Of a DNA stretch of 64,000 bases, positions 24,362 to 32,065 are shown one piece after another (the first letter of the stretch is position 1; the number at the start of each line of letters is the position of its first letter). This DNA comes from Sepioteuthis lessoniana (lineage: Eukaryota; Mollusca; Cephalopoda; Myopsida; Loliginidae): assembly GCA_963585895.1 (NCBI GenBank), contig OY757921.1:56328581-56392580 (forward strand). Direction: 5' to 3'. Below the pieces are notes generated by a model. That model was not told where the DNA came from. It was given only the letters and a program-made list of their open reading frames with translations, and made no database searches. The position numbers were made by a program, and so were the translations under genes.

Positions 24362-27300
24362 GTATACTTTTTAACATTTTATGTACATATTTTAGAATTT
24401 CAATATACTCTTGGTTGGTTGGTTGTTTTCTTTTACGGCGTATCAACCGTTTCCGGGTCATTTAGCCCCGAGTTAAATTTCAAACAATTCAGTTTAGTAT
24501 AAGTGCACAGTTTAGTTTTATCTCACCCATAGATAGGACCCTATTAGGTGCTACCACTCCGAGCCAGAGTGGACCTCGAAGCGATGGCAATGAAGGAGTA
24601 CTCCACATTCCCCAAACCTCGAGCATTACTGAAACCTTACCATCAGCTTGTTTAGTGTCATATCTAGGACATTCGTTGACGAGGAGTCTTACACCACTGC
24701 AGAGAAACAATCAGTGTATTCTACAGACCTCTCCACCTCGCCGACTGGGCATTGTATAATCTTGGTACGGGATATCTACCTCTACTTATTAATTCAATTT
24801 TTGTGGGAAAGTAGCCTTCATTTAACTCAAAAGTTCTCAACTTTTTCAACCCAATAGCCAAAACAGCTTAAATCGGGAGGGACTCGGATCGAGATCATTT
24901 GAAATAGAAATGTTTTTGACAATTAAATTGTGTACTTATGCTAAACTGTATTGTTTGAAAAGAACTGATCATTTGTTTAAAAATGGATTTGATACAAAGG
25001 TTGATATGCCATAAAACCCAAACAACAAACCTAAATCTGATGATGAGACCCCAGTTCTGGACCCTTGAGGAATGCAGAGTACCCCATCATTGCAATTACT
25101 TCCAGGTCTACTTTGACTTGAAGTGGTAGTACCTGTTAGGGTCCCACCTATGGGTCAAATAAAACAGTTCAAACATTTACTAGGGGAAGTCCCAGTGGCA
25201 TAATGGCTAAAGTGCTCAACAGCAGCCTCAAAGTTAGTGAGTTCGAACTCCAGTTACGTTATTACACTTTTGGGCTAATATTTTTGGAAAATGTGAGAAG
25301 CCTCTTTATCCCCACCATTATGGCTTAAATAATTTCACTGCTGTTCTTCTACAAGGTTGATTTCGGCATTAAATAATCTAAGAATATTTATATTCCATTA
25401 AATAAAAGAAACCAAACTAAACCAATCATTCATATTATTATTATTATTATTCCTTTAGAGTTTCTCACATCAACGTTAGCTGATGGTCTTTTAATGGAGT
25501 TTGAGTAACAGCAAGTCTCCTCGAGTCTCCAGGACTCTTCTCAGTATTCTGACCGTTCTCAACTTTGAATGGTCTCCACTCGTCCTCCAACTTCCAAATC
25601 CTCCAGTCCCTTTAATAGCCCTTTTGTTACTGTACCGAATGCACCTTTCACTTTTATTCTGTGGTCAGCCGGGACAACAAAATCTACAATTTTGCAAGTT
25701 CTCTTCTTTTTTTCTTTCTTTTTTTCTTTTTTTTTTTTTTTTTTTTTTTTGTTGGTGACTATAAGATCTGGTCTTCTGGCCGAGATTAGGTGATTCGTTT
25801 GTATGTCAAAGTCCCATAGGAATTTGTGAGTGTCATTCTCTAGGACAGCTGCTGGGTTGTGCATATACCATATGTTCGTATGGTCAAATTTAAATTTCTT
25901 GCACATCTCCCAGTGGATCACCTTGCCCACCCAGTCGTGTCTAGTCTTATACTCCTCCTGTGCTAATTAGCTGCATTCATCATTATGTGATTATTATCTA
26001 CTCATTAGAGTTTTTCCCGTCAGTGTTAGCGGATGGTCTTTCACTGGAGGTTGAGAAACAGCAAGTCTCCTCAAGTCTCCAGGACTCTTCTTAGTATTCT
26101 GGCCGTTCTCAACAATGCTTTGAAACCATGGACAAATTATTTTTATTCCGTGGGAATACTTGATAAATAGAATTATTTACGTTGAATAGCAATACTTGGA
26201 ACCATTTAACTGTATGCAAACGAACAAGCTCTAACAACTCATTTGAAAATAAAGTTGCCTACTAACTATTCACTTATGGGCCTCGAGAACAGCATGTGAA
26301 TCATGGGCCGATGGTTAGGGACTTCTTTAACTATTCAATATTGAATGAACATAGATTTTGAAAACGATTTCAAATAGGATTCCTTACAACGATCACTATT
26401 ACAGCAATCATATACGATAGTCACTGTTTTATGCTGATGTTTTAAGATATATATTTGCTGGATTAAGCAAGGTTTGATAATAAAAGTATTAACTGTGGAT
26501 TAACTCATTGTCCTATTAACCGCTTGATATATATAAATTATGCTTATGTATTTAGTGTATTTTCTCTTCTAGGAGTCCGAGTAACTGCAACTGTCATCGA
26601 GAGTCAGGTGCGCAATAAAGATGGCCGACACCGAACCTACTTGGGTGAAGTGTTCATCTCAACGTATGATCTTCAGGTTCGAATCACTCCTCATGTCATC
26701 CGTTTGAATGGTCTTCCACTCACATGGAAGCAGGAGAAATCTCTTGGTTCGTCTCGTCTTCGTGTTGTGATCACCGGAAGTGGATTCCATGTATCAGTAA
26801 TCATCAACAATTCTACCCAGATGCTCCTACAACGGTATTTGTACGCCTACAAAAATCCGATGCAAGTCAACTATCTGAATTTCTATGTCACCGACCATTC
26901 CGGCTTGTCTGCAAAAACTACTGGACTTCTAGGTAAACCAAATCTTCAATGCTTCTTTTATTATTTCTTCTTGATTCTTCAATAGTGAAATGACACAGCG
27001 TCTAACTTTCATTCTATTTACACATACACCAAACAAAACAAACAATTACTGAATAGATTTATTTAACTTTGAATGATTCCTTTGCAATTCTTTGATAGGC
27101 TTCAATGTATTTCAATTACATTAATTGAAAAAAATTGGTTTTATATTTAAGAAACAAATTTAGAAATGACAATAGTGAATACAGTAAATTTATTAAAGAG
27201 ATACCTATAAACTCAGCTAAATGTCATTCACGAATATTAGTCAGCCTTTTAGTTTATGGTCATAAAATCATCAATTTATGGAACTAATTTTTATGCCAAG

Positions 27301-29708
27301 AATTGTTTCTAGTCTTTCCCATTATATTTGAAGTTCAACCGTATTTACCAGTGTGTAAGTCGATCTCTTGTATAGATCGAGACTTGATATATGGTCACAA
27401 AATAATTAATTCATAGAATTGATTTTTGAAGCTAACAGTTATTTCTAGTGTTTCTTTACCTGTTTGAAGTTCAACCATATTCATTCATGTGTAAGTCATG
27501 TATAATTAGGTTGATCCTTAACTTTTGAACCCCGCGGTTGTTCCTAGAATTTCCAATTTATGTTTGAATTTTACTCATATAAATGCCACATTTATATAGA
27601 GGTCAATGCCAATGATGTCGTGGCTAACATGCTGGATTGCAACATCGAAGTAAACGAGTTTAAACTCCAGTCGCACAATTACGTTCACTTTCGAACTAAT
27701 ACCCTTGGAAAAGATGTGAATCTACTTATTCCCACAGCTACGGGTTAAATAGTACTACGGCTGTTCTTCTATCACGATGAATTGGGCATTAAATAAGTCA
27801 CAAGGATTAATATGCCATTAAAGAAAGAAGCTAAACCAAGCCAATTTTATATCTAAAGTTTTTAAAATCCAAACAATACATGGTATATACGGTACTCAAA
27901 TTGTCTGAAATTTCATTTTAGACGATGACGTTCCTTAAATTTTCTTTTAGACACGACGTTCCATAGATTTCATACGACAACGTTCCTTAAATTTAAGTTT
28001 AGACACGACGTTCATTAAATTTCCTTTTAGATACCACGTTCCTTAAATTACGACGTTCCCTAAATTTCATTTAAGACGACAACGTTCCTTAAATTTAGAC
28101 GATGGCATTCCTTAAAACTCCTGTAAGACATGTTCCTTAAATTTCATTATAAACAACAACGTTCCTTAAATTTCATTATAGACGACAATGTTCCATAAAT
28201 TTCAATTTAGACACGACGTTCCTTAAATTCTATTTAGACAACAACGTTTCTTCAGTTTAAGTTTAGACAAGACGTTCTTTAAATTTCCTTTTTGACACAA
28301 CGTTCCTTAAATTTCGTTTTAAACGGCGACGTTCCTTAAATTTTCTTTTTGACGATGACATTCCTTAAATAAGATTTTGAGACGTTTCTTAAATTTCTTA
28401 ATTTCAATTCAAAATTTCGTATTTTTTCTCCTTTCCAATAAATTAAGCTACCATTTCAGTTTTTGTTTTGTTTTATTTTGTATTAGTTATTTAAATATAT
28501 GAAACTCACAAATCTAAGTTCATGAAAGTCCCAACTTTCCTGGTAATAGGGGTAAAATTTATGCACATGTAAATTTTTACTAAATGAATTTGAATTGTTG
28601 AATACCATTGCCCTAATGTACAGTATTAGAGCAATGATATTCAACTATTTAAATGATTACCTCGTGCCACATTTTTGGAATTTGAAAATCGACTGTTAAA
28701 AATAGCTTGAATGTCATGGCTAATTTTTAAAGTTGGACTGCTCCTTTGGGTATTTAAACGACTGGGCGGGTTTTTCCTATGTCTGTAAGAGAAAAATTTG
28801 TTAGTCTGTTAGAAAAAAGTTGAAAGCTGGGTATACTTTTTCACGGCCCCTCAGTCGATCAGAGAGGTGTCGAATCCAGTCTGCCAACCAGCCAGCTAGT
28901 TATGAAAGGTTGAAAATCAAGAGCTGCGTTTTCACAGACTCCACAGATCTACCAGGAACGAAGTAAAATTTACTATTAACTAATGGAGAGTTAATTGGTT
29001 TCCGCGGTTGAGGAGAATCCTAGAATCGGTTTCTTTCCGAAGGAAACAGAAAAGTTGCTGAGTTCTCCCTACTCTATGTGAATAAGTCTAGGGAGACATT
29101 TTTCCAGAAGAAAGAACAGTAGAAGACATTTAACGAAAAACGTTAAATTCCTCAAAACACCATCTTTCAGAATTGTCTAGAAGCGTTATCATAAGCGTTA
29201 GCAAAAACAATTCTATATCCTGTATTTTCATGATGACCATCTTGCAACCTATATGTAGGTAAGTGCTGCTAATTTTGTTTTAATTTAAAGTGTTTATCTC
29301 GAGTGAAACCAAATCTAGTTGTCTCTCACTGGATCAGCCGCTATAAATACTAAAAGAATCTCCACCTTAACTGGAGTTAAGTTATATTTAAATTAAGCTC
29401 TAGTAATGTAATTACCTTGTTCGTCTTTTATCGCGCAATCTTTTCTTTTTTTATCAGGTTATTTTGCCCATGCTCATGTCAACAAGGCGACTTCGCTGTC
29501 AACAGAAGCTCAACTTCCGCACACCTTGAGTCTAACAGCTGCTAACAGAAGGACCGGCAAAATTTACCCATTTACAGCCCATCTGGCTAATCGTCTCGAC
29601 GTTTTCGATACTGAGCACACTGTCCAGTGTTGGAAGGTTTTACCCCATGAGAATTTTGCTCTATTCGGAGGCGTTGAAATGGGAAGATTTTTCTTGAATA
29701 ATCTATAA
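4123..29708 (+). CDS. ITIH-like heavy chain gene, 3' part (nine exons, 5' end outside window)
   Basis: Exons: 4123-4283, 6370-6658, 9773-10473, 18141-18246, 21151-21168, 22163-22177, 23670-23783, 26573-26932, 29458-29708. All borders are AG/GT and phases match across every junction, giving about 670 residues to a stop at 29706-29708. Order: end of VIT domain (residues 1-60), VWA (about 72-250), linker, DPHF motif (433-436), ITIH C-terminal domain (about 430-670). The MIDAS is complete: DDSTS (80-84), T151 in GATNIND, D183 in FLTDG. Vertebrate ITIH heavy chains are secreted plasma and matrix proteins; the Asp of DPHF is the residue esterified to chondroitin sulfate of bikunin, linking the chain to hyaluronan. 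Family membership is strong. The exact orthologue (ITIH1-6) cannot be assigned, and bikunin partnership in this animal is unproven. Signal peptide and most of VIT must lie upstream of position 1. Confidence 0.9.
4997..5620. repeat. 54-bp minisatellite, about 11 copies
   Basis: The unit carries GGTCTGTCCATTCCCGTATG, then TTATCTTCCCTCTTCTGCTA, then TTTAGAGAACAACA. Inner copies (about 5053-5340) are almost identical and outer copies drift. Since 54 is a multiple of three, two + frames stay open and yield 18-residue periodic peptides, which I read as a by-product rather than a gene. Confidence 0.93.
6148..6233. repeat. (GT)n microsatellite
   Basis: 86 bp of uninterrupted GT repeat about 135 bp upstream of an ITIH-like exon acceptor. 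It creates a poly-Thr/His open frame on the - strand that is not a gene. Confidence 0.98.
6370..6658 (+). CDS. ITIH-like exon: start of VWA domain, MIDAS motif DxSxS
   Basis: The exon starts after TTTTTAG and ends before GTAAGT. It is in phase 0 at the start and leaves one base at the end. It encodes LWNGYFIHFFAPSGL, then the first VWA strand DIVFVLDDSTSM with the metal-binding DxSxS. Next comes helix KMKQMKEAMYMILETL, then DDRFHFVQFSN and ATPRNIESAKEYVRR, all typical of ITIH VWA domains. The usual DxSGSM is DDSTSM here, so the Gly is replaced by Thr while the metal ligands remain. Confidence 0.92.
7569..7608. repeat. (GATA)n microsatellite
   Basis: Forty bp of GATA tetranucleotides, followed by a purine-rich GA stretch to about 7680. 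Confidence 0.97.
7745..8490 (+). mobile_element. Family A SINE-like repeat with a tandem-repeat tail
   Basis: The body (7745-7945) has GGAGTAAGACC, GGAGCGTGGAGTACCCTTTT and CTATGGGTCAAATAGA. The tail is an irregular tandem of about 48-50 bp built on GAATACTTGAAACCAT and ACTGTGTGCAAATTAGT. The same body-plus-tail layout recurs at 43.7-44.2 and 52.4-53.1 kb. A short GAGTTCGATTCTCAT near 8402 looks like a box B from another SINE. Confidence 0.6.
8550..8645 (-). mobile_element. tRNA-like segment (SINE head or tRNA pseudogene)
   Basis: On the - strand TTGGCTGAGCGG (box A-like) is followed about 35 bp on by GGGTTTCAATCCC (box B-like). No clean acceptor stem pairs up, so it is not called an intact tRNA gene. 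Confidence 0.45.
8791..8838. repeat. (AT)n(GT)n microsatellite
   Basis: AT dinucleotides pass into GT dinucleotides without a break. Confidence 0.95.
9090..9765 (-). mobile_element. Decayed LINE 3' region with restriction-like endonuclease, - strand
   Basis: It shows the same antisense order as the copies at 14.6, 22.6, 25.4 and 54.6 kb: the AGTTTTTCACACCAG-like 3' end, TTTGAGTGACAGCAAGT, CTCCAGGACTCTTCT, and later CAAAATTCCCxxGAATCTTxTG. The block at about 9335-9420 is duplicated at about 9430-9515 (CTGATTTTAACAGTGCTGT and GTCAGGATGGTCTTGATTC occur in both). The element ends within about 10 bp of the pyrimidine tract of the 9773 exon. Confidence 0.7.
9773..10473 (+). CDS. ITIH-like exon: remainder of VWA domain and following region
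   Basis: The acceptor TTTTATTTACAG ends at 9772 and the donor GTATCG begins at 10474. Two bases complete the split Ala codon, then 233 codons follow. GATNIND supplies the MIDAS threonine and FLTDG the MIDAS aspartate. Later motifs RIYESSDSAYQLKLFFDEIS, EGSEIIVSGKVSDRNM and ERMWAFLIIKYW follow the order seen in vertebrate ITIH heavy chains. The reading frame continues past the donor to a stop at 10539, but the good donor and the homology both favour splicing at 10473. At 701 bp it is the longest exon. A decayed LINE fragment lies immediately upstream in the intron. Confidence 0.92.
11386..11760 (+). mobile_element. LINE 3' end encoding the tail of a restriction-like endonuclease region, + strand
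   Basis: An AAT run (11386-11432) precedes a + frame reading KYLDLARELKKLWNMKVTIV, then GALGTVTKGLLKGLENLEVG and TALLRTARILRRVLDT, ending in a stop and an ATA-type tail at 11737-11757. This is the carboxyl end found in RLE-bearing non-LTR elements, and it is among the best-preserved copies in the window. It is 5' truncated. Confidence 0.75.
11758..12440 (+). mobile_element. Second LINE 3' end of the same family, + strand, more decayed
   Basis: It begins right after the ATA tail of the previous copy. It keeps a CCHC-like region (remnants near 11880-11920), ENETHKILWDFEIETIHLI-like coding, and the closing TCACTCAAACTCCAGCGAAAG before an AAT tail at 12420-12439. Stops and shifts are frequent. 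Confidence 0.65.
12540..12645. repeat. Dispersed repeat with palindrome, copy 1
   Basis: TTAGTATATC-CGT-GATATACTAA is a 10-bp palindrome. It is followed by AATGGAAAGGAAGACAAAAT and AAACTCAATTGCGCAT. A related copy lies at about 34545-34645. The family is unknown to me. Confidence 0.55.
14403..14622 (-). mobile_element. Family B tRNA-derived SINE, - strand
   Basis: On the - strand, GGCTCATTGGCCAAGTGG (box A-like) and GGGTTCAATCCCGGATCG (box B) head an element. Its body has ACACAAAAAATGGTACTTTA, and it ends in GAAAAAGGAGCTTTCGGT. Related copies are at 23060-23305 and 42951-43185. Confidence 0.72.
14636..15335 (-). mobile_element. LINE 3' region (restriction-like endonuclease), - strand
   Basis: Antisense reading gives YMHNQESVLENETHKLLWDF, then EIQTDHLISARLPDLVIANK. 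The R-x-PD and the downstream IVxFxVPxD-like stretch suggest a PD-(D/E)XK type nuclease. CCACATAATCTACACTTG near 15296 is the antisense of the upstream zinc-knuckle region. Confidence 0.72.
15339..16004 (-). mobile_element. LINE 3' region between (TTA)n tracts, - strand
   Basis: A (TTA)n tract at 15339-15393 marks the 3' tail of a - strand copy running to about 15960, where another (TTA)n tract (15961-16003) follows. The antisense frame near 15708-15526 still reads FAVPADYRVKIKENEKIDKY. This is a tail-to-head pile-up with the preceding copy. Confidence 0.68.
16320..16510 (+). mobile_element. Possible Penelope-like element fragment
   Basis: The + frame reads TNIGKMFFKLISKHFSKLEL followed by SNKPFNKN. 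This recalls the TNIGKKFLxLIDKHFPKxHKLHKIFNKNT segment upstream of the GIY-YIG domain in Penelope-like retroelements. Only about 35 residues agree, and the following sequence does not. Confidence 0.3.
16744..16819. repeat. (CT)n plus (AT)n microsatellite
   Basis: Fifty-plus bp of CT repeats, then a short AT run. Confidence 0.95.
16953..17023 (+). repeat. 71-bp inverted repeat, left arm
   Basis: The arm begins AATTATATTAATCATTTTTC and ends GAACTACTCGGTGT. Its reverse complement is found at 19831-19901 with a single mismatch. The sequences diverge abruptly inside the arms. Confidence 0.9.
17405..17450. repeat. (TTA)n microsatellite
   Basis: A trinucleotide tract with two TAA interruptions. 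It follows a G/C-rich patch and is probably a retroelement tail. Confidence 0.9.
17631..18090 (-). mobile_element. RTE-like LINE, 3' end only, - strand
   Basis: A CAT run at 17631-17646 is the antisense of the (ATG)n tail. From there the antisense follows the same path as 45782-46230: CTCCCTGACCCTC, then the TGTCCCGCATGTCTGG segment and GCTTGGAAAAAACTGCGTTT. It is 5' truncated at 18090, 50 bp before an ITIH-like exon. Confidence 0.8.
18141..18246 (+). CDS. ITIH-like exon: conserved YSFxT segment after VWA
   Basis: The acceptor is TTGTCTTTCAG and the donor GTAAGT at 18247. It starts in phase 0 and leaves one base. It encodes YSFLTQGASMMLEGAQGDA followed by ITGDISPPEFERDLYG. YSFLTQGASM corresponds to the conserved Y-x-F-V-T-P-x-T-S-M of ITIH proteins, which follows the DLSLK at the end of the previous exon. 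A truncated - strand LINE ends 50 bp upstream of the exon, and a 71-bp inverted repeat lies on either side of it. Confidence 0.88.
18247..21150 (+). other. Intron before the 18-nt microexon
   Basis: About 2.9 kb. It holds a TA tract at 18339-18388, a tRNA-SINE-like head near 18717-18800 (GCGTAATGGTTAACAAGCC) and the right arm of the 71-bp inverted repeat. It also holds TTTTGGCGACAACGTGTCGC near 20451, which resembles an LTR/primer-binding junction. No host gene seen. Confidence 0.6.
19831..19901 (-). repeat. 71-bp inverted repeat, right arm
   Basis: It is the reverse complement of 16953-17023 with one mismatch. The pair brackets about 2.8 kb that contains the ITIH-like exon 18141-18246. Confidence 0.9.
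21151..21168 (+). CDS. ITIH-like 18-nt microexon (EARMRR)
   Basis: A long T run ending TTTTTCGCAG gives a strong acceptor and GTTAGT a fair donor. The 18-nt exon is phase 1 on both sides, so inclusion or skipping keeps the frame. With the borrowed G it encodes Glu-Ala-Arg-Met-Arg-Arg. R-M-R-R fits the furin consensus R-x-K/R-R. The exon is called from splice sites, phase and position only and needs transcript support. Confidence 0.62.
21169..22162 (+). other. Intron between the two microexons
   Basis: About 1 kb. It contains a short imperfect tandem (GGGTGGTACCCACTGTGTTT/GTGGTACCCGCTGTGTTTGG, 21458-21520). It also has a duplicated TATCAGGCGAACTCGGCATC (21847 and 21931). Otherwise nothing recognisable. 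Confidence 0.6.
22163..22177 (+). CDS. ITIH-like 15-nt microexon (GKNMR)
   Basis: The acceptor is TTTTTATTTACAG and the donor GTAAGTA. At 15 nt and phase 1 on both sides it is an in-frame cassette like the 18-nt exon about 1 kb upstream. It encodes Gly-Lys-Asn-Met-Arg, extending the basic linker just before VFADPHF. No homology can be tested at this length; the consensus donor and long pyrimidine tract are the support. Confidence 0.58.
22400..22680 (+). mobile_element. LINE ORF tail fragment with (TTA)n tract
   Basis: The frame VNKLLTVVVNAPSLNSFKCR followed by LDKVWDNHKY recalls the WNxLPxxVVxAxSxNxFKxRLDKxW ending of many CR1/L2-type reverse transcriptase ORFs. A stop, then a (TTA)n tract (22614-22668), follows; the tract may instead be the tail of the adjoining - strand LINE. 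Confidence 0.5.
22669..23040 (-). mobile_element. Two stacked LINE 3' ends, - strand
   Basis: 22669-22884 and 22925-23040 both start with TACTCCTTTAGAxTTTTTCA and continue TTTGAGTGACAGCAA(A/G)T, separated by (ATT)n at 22885-22922. The first copy extends into the VETIQ...LLRTVRILRR segment read antisense. Both are strongly 5' truncated. Confidence 0.7.
23060..23305 (+). mobile_element. Family B tRNA-derived SINE, + strand
   Basis: The box B GGGTTCAATCCCTGGTCG-like sequence near 23102 is followed by CATACCAAAGACTC, AAAATGGTACTTGATG, CACTCAGCATTATAAG and AAAAGGGAGCCTTCGGGTC. These agree with the copy at 42951. It lies in the intron 360 bp before the DPHF exon. Confidence 0.72.
23670..23783 (+). 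CDS. ITIH-like exon: DPHF motif and start of C-terminal domain
   Basis: The acceptor is TCTATTTGCAG; the donor is GTTGAG at 23784, which is non-ideal. The exon is phase 1 at both ends. VFADPHFMVTLPELGIPVCF closely matches the start of the ITIH C-terminal domain. In vertebrates the precursor is cut between D and P of DPHF and the new C-terminal Asp is ester-linked to chondroitin sulfate. D433, P434, H435 and F436 are all kept here. Confidence 0.9.
24490..24790 (-). mobile_element. Family A SINE-like repeat, - strand
   Basis: CCTATTAGGTGCTACCACTC, AGAGTGGACCTC and GGAGTACTCCACATTCC are the reverse complement of the family A body. The end with CGCCGACTGGGCATTGTAT is the antisense of the family A 5' end. 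Confidence 0.6.
24900..25170 (+). mobile_element. Family A tail and partial body
   Basis: CTAAACTGTATTGTTTGAAA and GGTTGATATGCCATAAAACC form the tail of one copy. GACCCCAGTTCTGGACCCTT and CCCACCTATGGGTCAAATAA form the body of the next. Confidence 0.5.
25185..25430 (+). mobile_element. Family C tRNA-derived SINE
   Basis: Box A-like GTGGCATAATGGCTAAAGTG and box B-like GAGTTCGAACTCC are about 35 bp apart. The body has GGGCTAATATTTTTGGAAAA, and the tail is TTCCATTAAATAAAAGAAAC. A second copy is at 27600-27850. Confidence 0.72.
25436..26115 (-). mobile_element. LINE 3' regions, - strand, two copies
   Basis: 25450-25975 reads antisense as WYMHNPAAVLENDTHKFLWD, then FDIQTNHLISARRPDLIVTN and a lysine run from a T-rich insertion. 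25995-26115 restarts with the 3' end CATTAGAGTTTTTCCCGTCA. ARRPDLIV and the downstream IVDFVVPADHRIKVK look like a PD-(D/E)XK nuclease core. Confidence 0.73.
26573..26932 (+). CDS. ITIH-like exon: core of C-terminal domain
   Basis: The acceptor is TTCTCTTCTAG and the donor GTAAAC at 26933, phase 1 to phase 1, with 119 complete codons. GVRVTATVIESQ, then YLGEVFISTYDLQVRITPHV, then NFYVTDHSGLSAKTTGLLG match the ITIH C-terminal domain, including the conserved LGFYV...GLLGQ-like end. The frame stays open to 26985, but the intron border is supported by homology and by phase agreement with the last exon. Confidence 0.92.
27600..27850 (+). mobile_element. Family C tRNA-derived SINE, second copy
   Basis: GATGTCGTGGCTAACATGCT and GAGTTTAAACTCC stand in for box A and box B. 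CTGTTCTTCTATCACGATGA and ATATGCCATTAAAGAAAGAA match the 25185 copy. Confidence 0.68.
27908..28410. repeat. Irregular minisatellite, unit about 30-37 bp
   Basis: About fifteen units centre on GACGxxGACGTTCCTTAAAT followed by TTCxTTTTAGAC. Unit length varies and some halves are missing. Confidence 0.85.
28597..28645. repeat. Imperfect 21-bp inverted repeat (hairpin)
   Basis: Arms 28597-28617 and 28625-28645 pair with two mismatches over a 7-nt loop. The size is similar to a short pre-miRNA stem, but nothing else supports a miRNA. Confidence 0.75.
29458..29708 (+). CDS. ITIH-like terminal exon with stop codon
   Basis: The acceptor TTTTTTTATCAG follows a pyrimidine tract. The exon encodes GYFAHAHVNKA, then LDVFDTEHTVQCWKVLPHEN and LFGGVEMGRFFLNNL, ending in TAA at 29706-29708. 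The CWKV..EN..LFxGV..R.FL.NL pattern corresponds to the CWFVHNNG..LIDGV end of vertebrate ITIH C-terminal domains, so this is the true carboxyl end. Confidence 0.9.
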
Positions 29709-29787
29709 AGCCCAAATCATGGAATTTTTTTTATTGGTTTCAATTTGGGTTACAGAAATAATTTTTTTAGAAACTATAAAGAATGAA

Positions 29788-29914
29788 AATAAAAATAAGC
29801 AGGAAATCAAATGAAGACAGATAAGATACAGGAATTCCCTTGTATAAGACTAAGGACTAAAACAAGCAGTGAACACAGTAAAACAACAAGAAAAGTGAAT
29901 AAATGGACAATAAA
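29788..29914 (+). terminator. Candidate polyadenylation signals of the ITIH-like gene
   Basis: AATAAA occurs at 29788-29793, 29898-29903 and 29909-29914, that is 80-200 bp past the stop codon. Any could serve as the cleavage signal. AT-rich sequence makes chance hexamers likely, so only transcript ends would decide. Confidence 0.45.
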
Positions 29915-30436
29915 ATATGTGATTATTTCAATTATAAGTTTTCCAAGTTAATGATTAAACGACTGAATGAATTAATGAATATATACAAATGTATATTTTA
30001 GTGGACGTTGAATGTGGAATGACTGGATCAACAATTTTAATGTTTTCTTTGTTTATGAACTTGAATATGATAATCAAGTTTTTTTGCAATGAAATTTTTT
30101 GTTCTTTTTTTATTTTTTTTTTTCTAACTCCATATTTTCATGTGGTGGCTCTTTCATTTATTTCAATAATAGTAAATATTGTAACGTATGTGTCGCTCTT
30201 TAGGTATTTCTTTTTCGTTTCCTTCTGTTTTCATTTTATATTTTAATCAGTTTCGTTTCATATTTGTGTATTATTCTTTTGCTTCTCTACGTGACTTACA
30301 AGTTTTATATTGAAAGTTTGAAAGATACTTAGATACTTCAAAAATCAATTTTTCTCCATGTTGTTTAGTTTTTCAAAGAAATGACTTAAATATTTGCACA
30401 CTTCATAGAATTTATTTTAAGACGTTTTAAGTTCCC

Positions 30437-30467
<31 letters not shown>

Positions 30468-32003
30468 TTTTTTCGTCCTAAGCACCACTCTAACCATTCT
30501 AGTAATGAAGATCATTCAGGTTAAGTACACCAGTTTCATGTTGCTGGTTTCATTAAATATATAATATAAATAAAGATGCGTTTAAGATTTTGTCGTTTTA
30601 GTCACAAGGTTATCGGTTTTAATTGGAGCTTAAATAACCATTAGGCGAGAATTTCTTGAAAATTGTTAAAAGTAATTTAAAGATAGGAATGAGGTTAATT
30701 ATTAACATATCACTTCTCGTCATTTGTGGCCTGAAGTGCTAAATAAGTCCCGTTTCCGGACGTCGTTCCCCAAGATTGCTCCACCCCATTGCACTGAATA
30801 AGATCAGGGTCAATCACTGATGTCTGTGGGTGTCCCAAAAAAATTAATGCTAATGAAATTGGTCAATATCTGGAATTACTCACACATATGTGTGATCTTG
30901 TTTAATATTCCACCTTCGTCGGGTAGTGGAAAATGCCGAATTGCAAAAGTTAAAGATTGTTTGGTTTAAATGTATGTTTCGCTCTGAATTGTGTTCTAAA
31001 GTTTTCTAGCCATGAAAAATTGTCATAAACTCTACCTGAGGCTACCAAAAAGAAAAAAAAAAGATTTTTCCCTGTCATTGGGTTGGAATTAGAGGGAGAT
31101 ATGTTTTCATCTTTCTTCGTTGTCTTCAGACACGGCGCCGGGAGAAAAAAAGATAAGTTTGATACCCGGGTTACCTCCCCCCATTGCACTAAAATGGAAA
31201 AGTCGGAAGAGTCCGACGCCATTGAGACACACATGGGCACCCGCCTCCGTCAAAATAACTACGTGTCGCATACTCCACCATAGAGGATGTAGTTAATACT
31301 GACGATCTGGGGATCCTTCTCAAATGGCCATATTTATAATGGGGTAAAAAGAGGCGTCTATAATGCCCCGTTTCTATTCCGATAATGAAACGAAAAAAAG
31401 TGGAGATGTTTTTAATCTGCCGAGTTCGATTAGCGGTTCGATTATTTTTTCTTTTTGTGTAGTAAAATTTCTACTCCTCGTTTTACAATCTGCCAATTTT
31501 CCTTGCGAATTCGTCCATTTTACCAACTGAAAAAAGAAATGTAAAATTTCATTCAAAACAATGTTTGTAAAACATTCTATCGACTAAAAGTTCTTCATAC
31601 TTCAAAATGATTTATGTAATATCTTGCTCTATTTTCATATTGTCAAACTGTATTTTGTTTAAATGATAACTTGTATAATTAAACGTCCGTCTTATAATGC
31701 TATTTTTATGGCTTTATTTGCCAAATGTCCGCTGTCGTCTAAAATTTGTTTGCCTAATCAGCACATAACGCGTAAAAAAATTGATATTTTTTCTAATTTA
31801 CAAACAAAATCTACAACAATTTTTTTCCTAATTTTATACAGGAATTCTTTAGTCTTCATCATTACAAACCTACAATATTTCGTTGGTTTCGAAACGTAAC
31901 TATCGTACAACTTGCTTCAAAAACAATCATCAACTATGAGATATATCTAAAATATTTTTCAGTTTTCTAGAAATTATATTTTGATGATACATTTTAAATT
32001 TAG

Positions 32004-32065
<62 letters not shown>

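Larger units (their letters stand above)
23784..26572 (+). other. Intron between the DPHF exon and the C-terminal core exon
   Basis: About 2.8 kb. It is packed with (GT)n 23869-23928 and (TA)n 23940-23964, 24111-24144 and 24302-24359, plus SINE families A and C and LINE ends. No further exon found. Confidence 0.75.
26933..29457 (+). other. Last intron of the ITIH-like gene
   Basis: About 2.5 kb with one family C SINE, an irregular minisatellite and an imperfect hairpin. 28660-29450 shows nothing recognisable. Confidence 0.75.
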
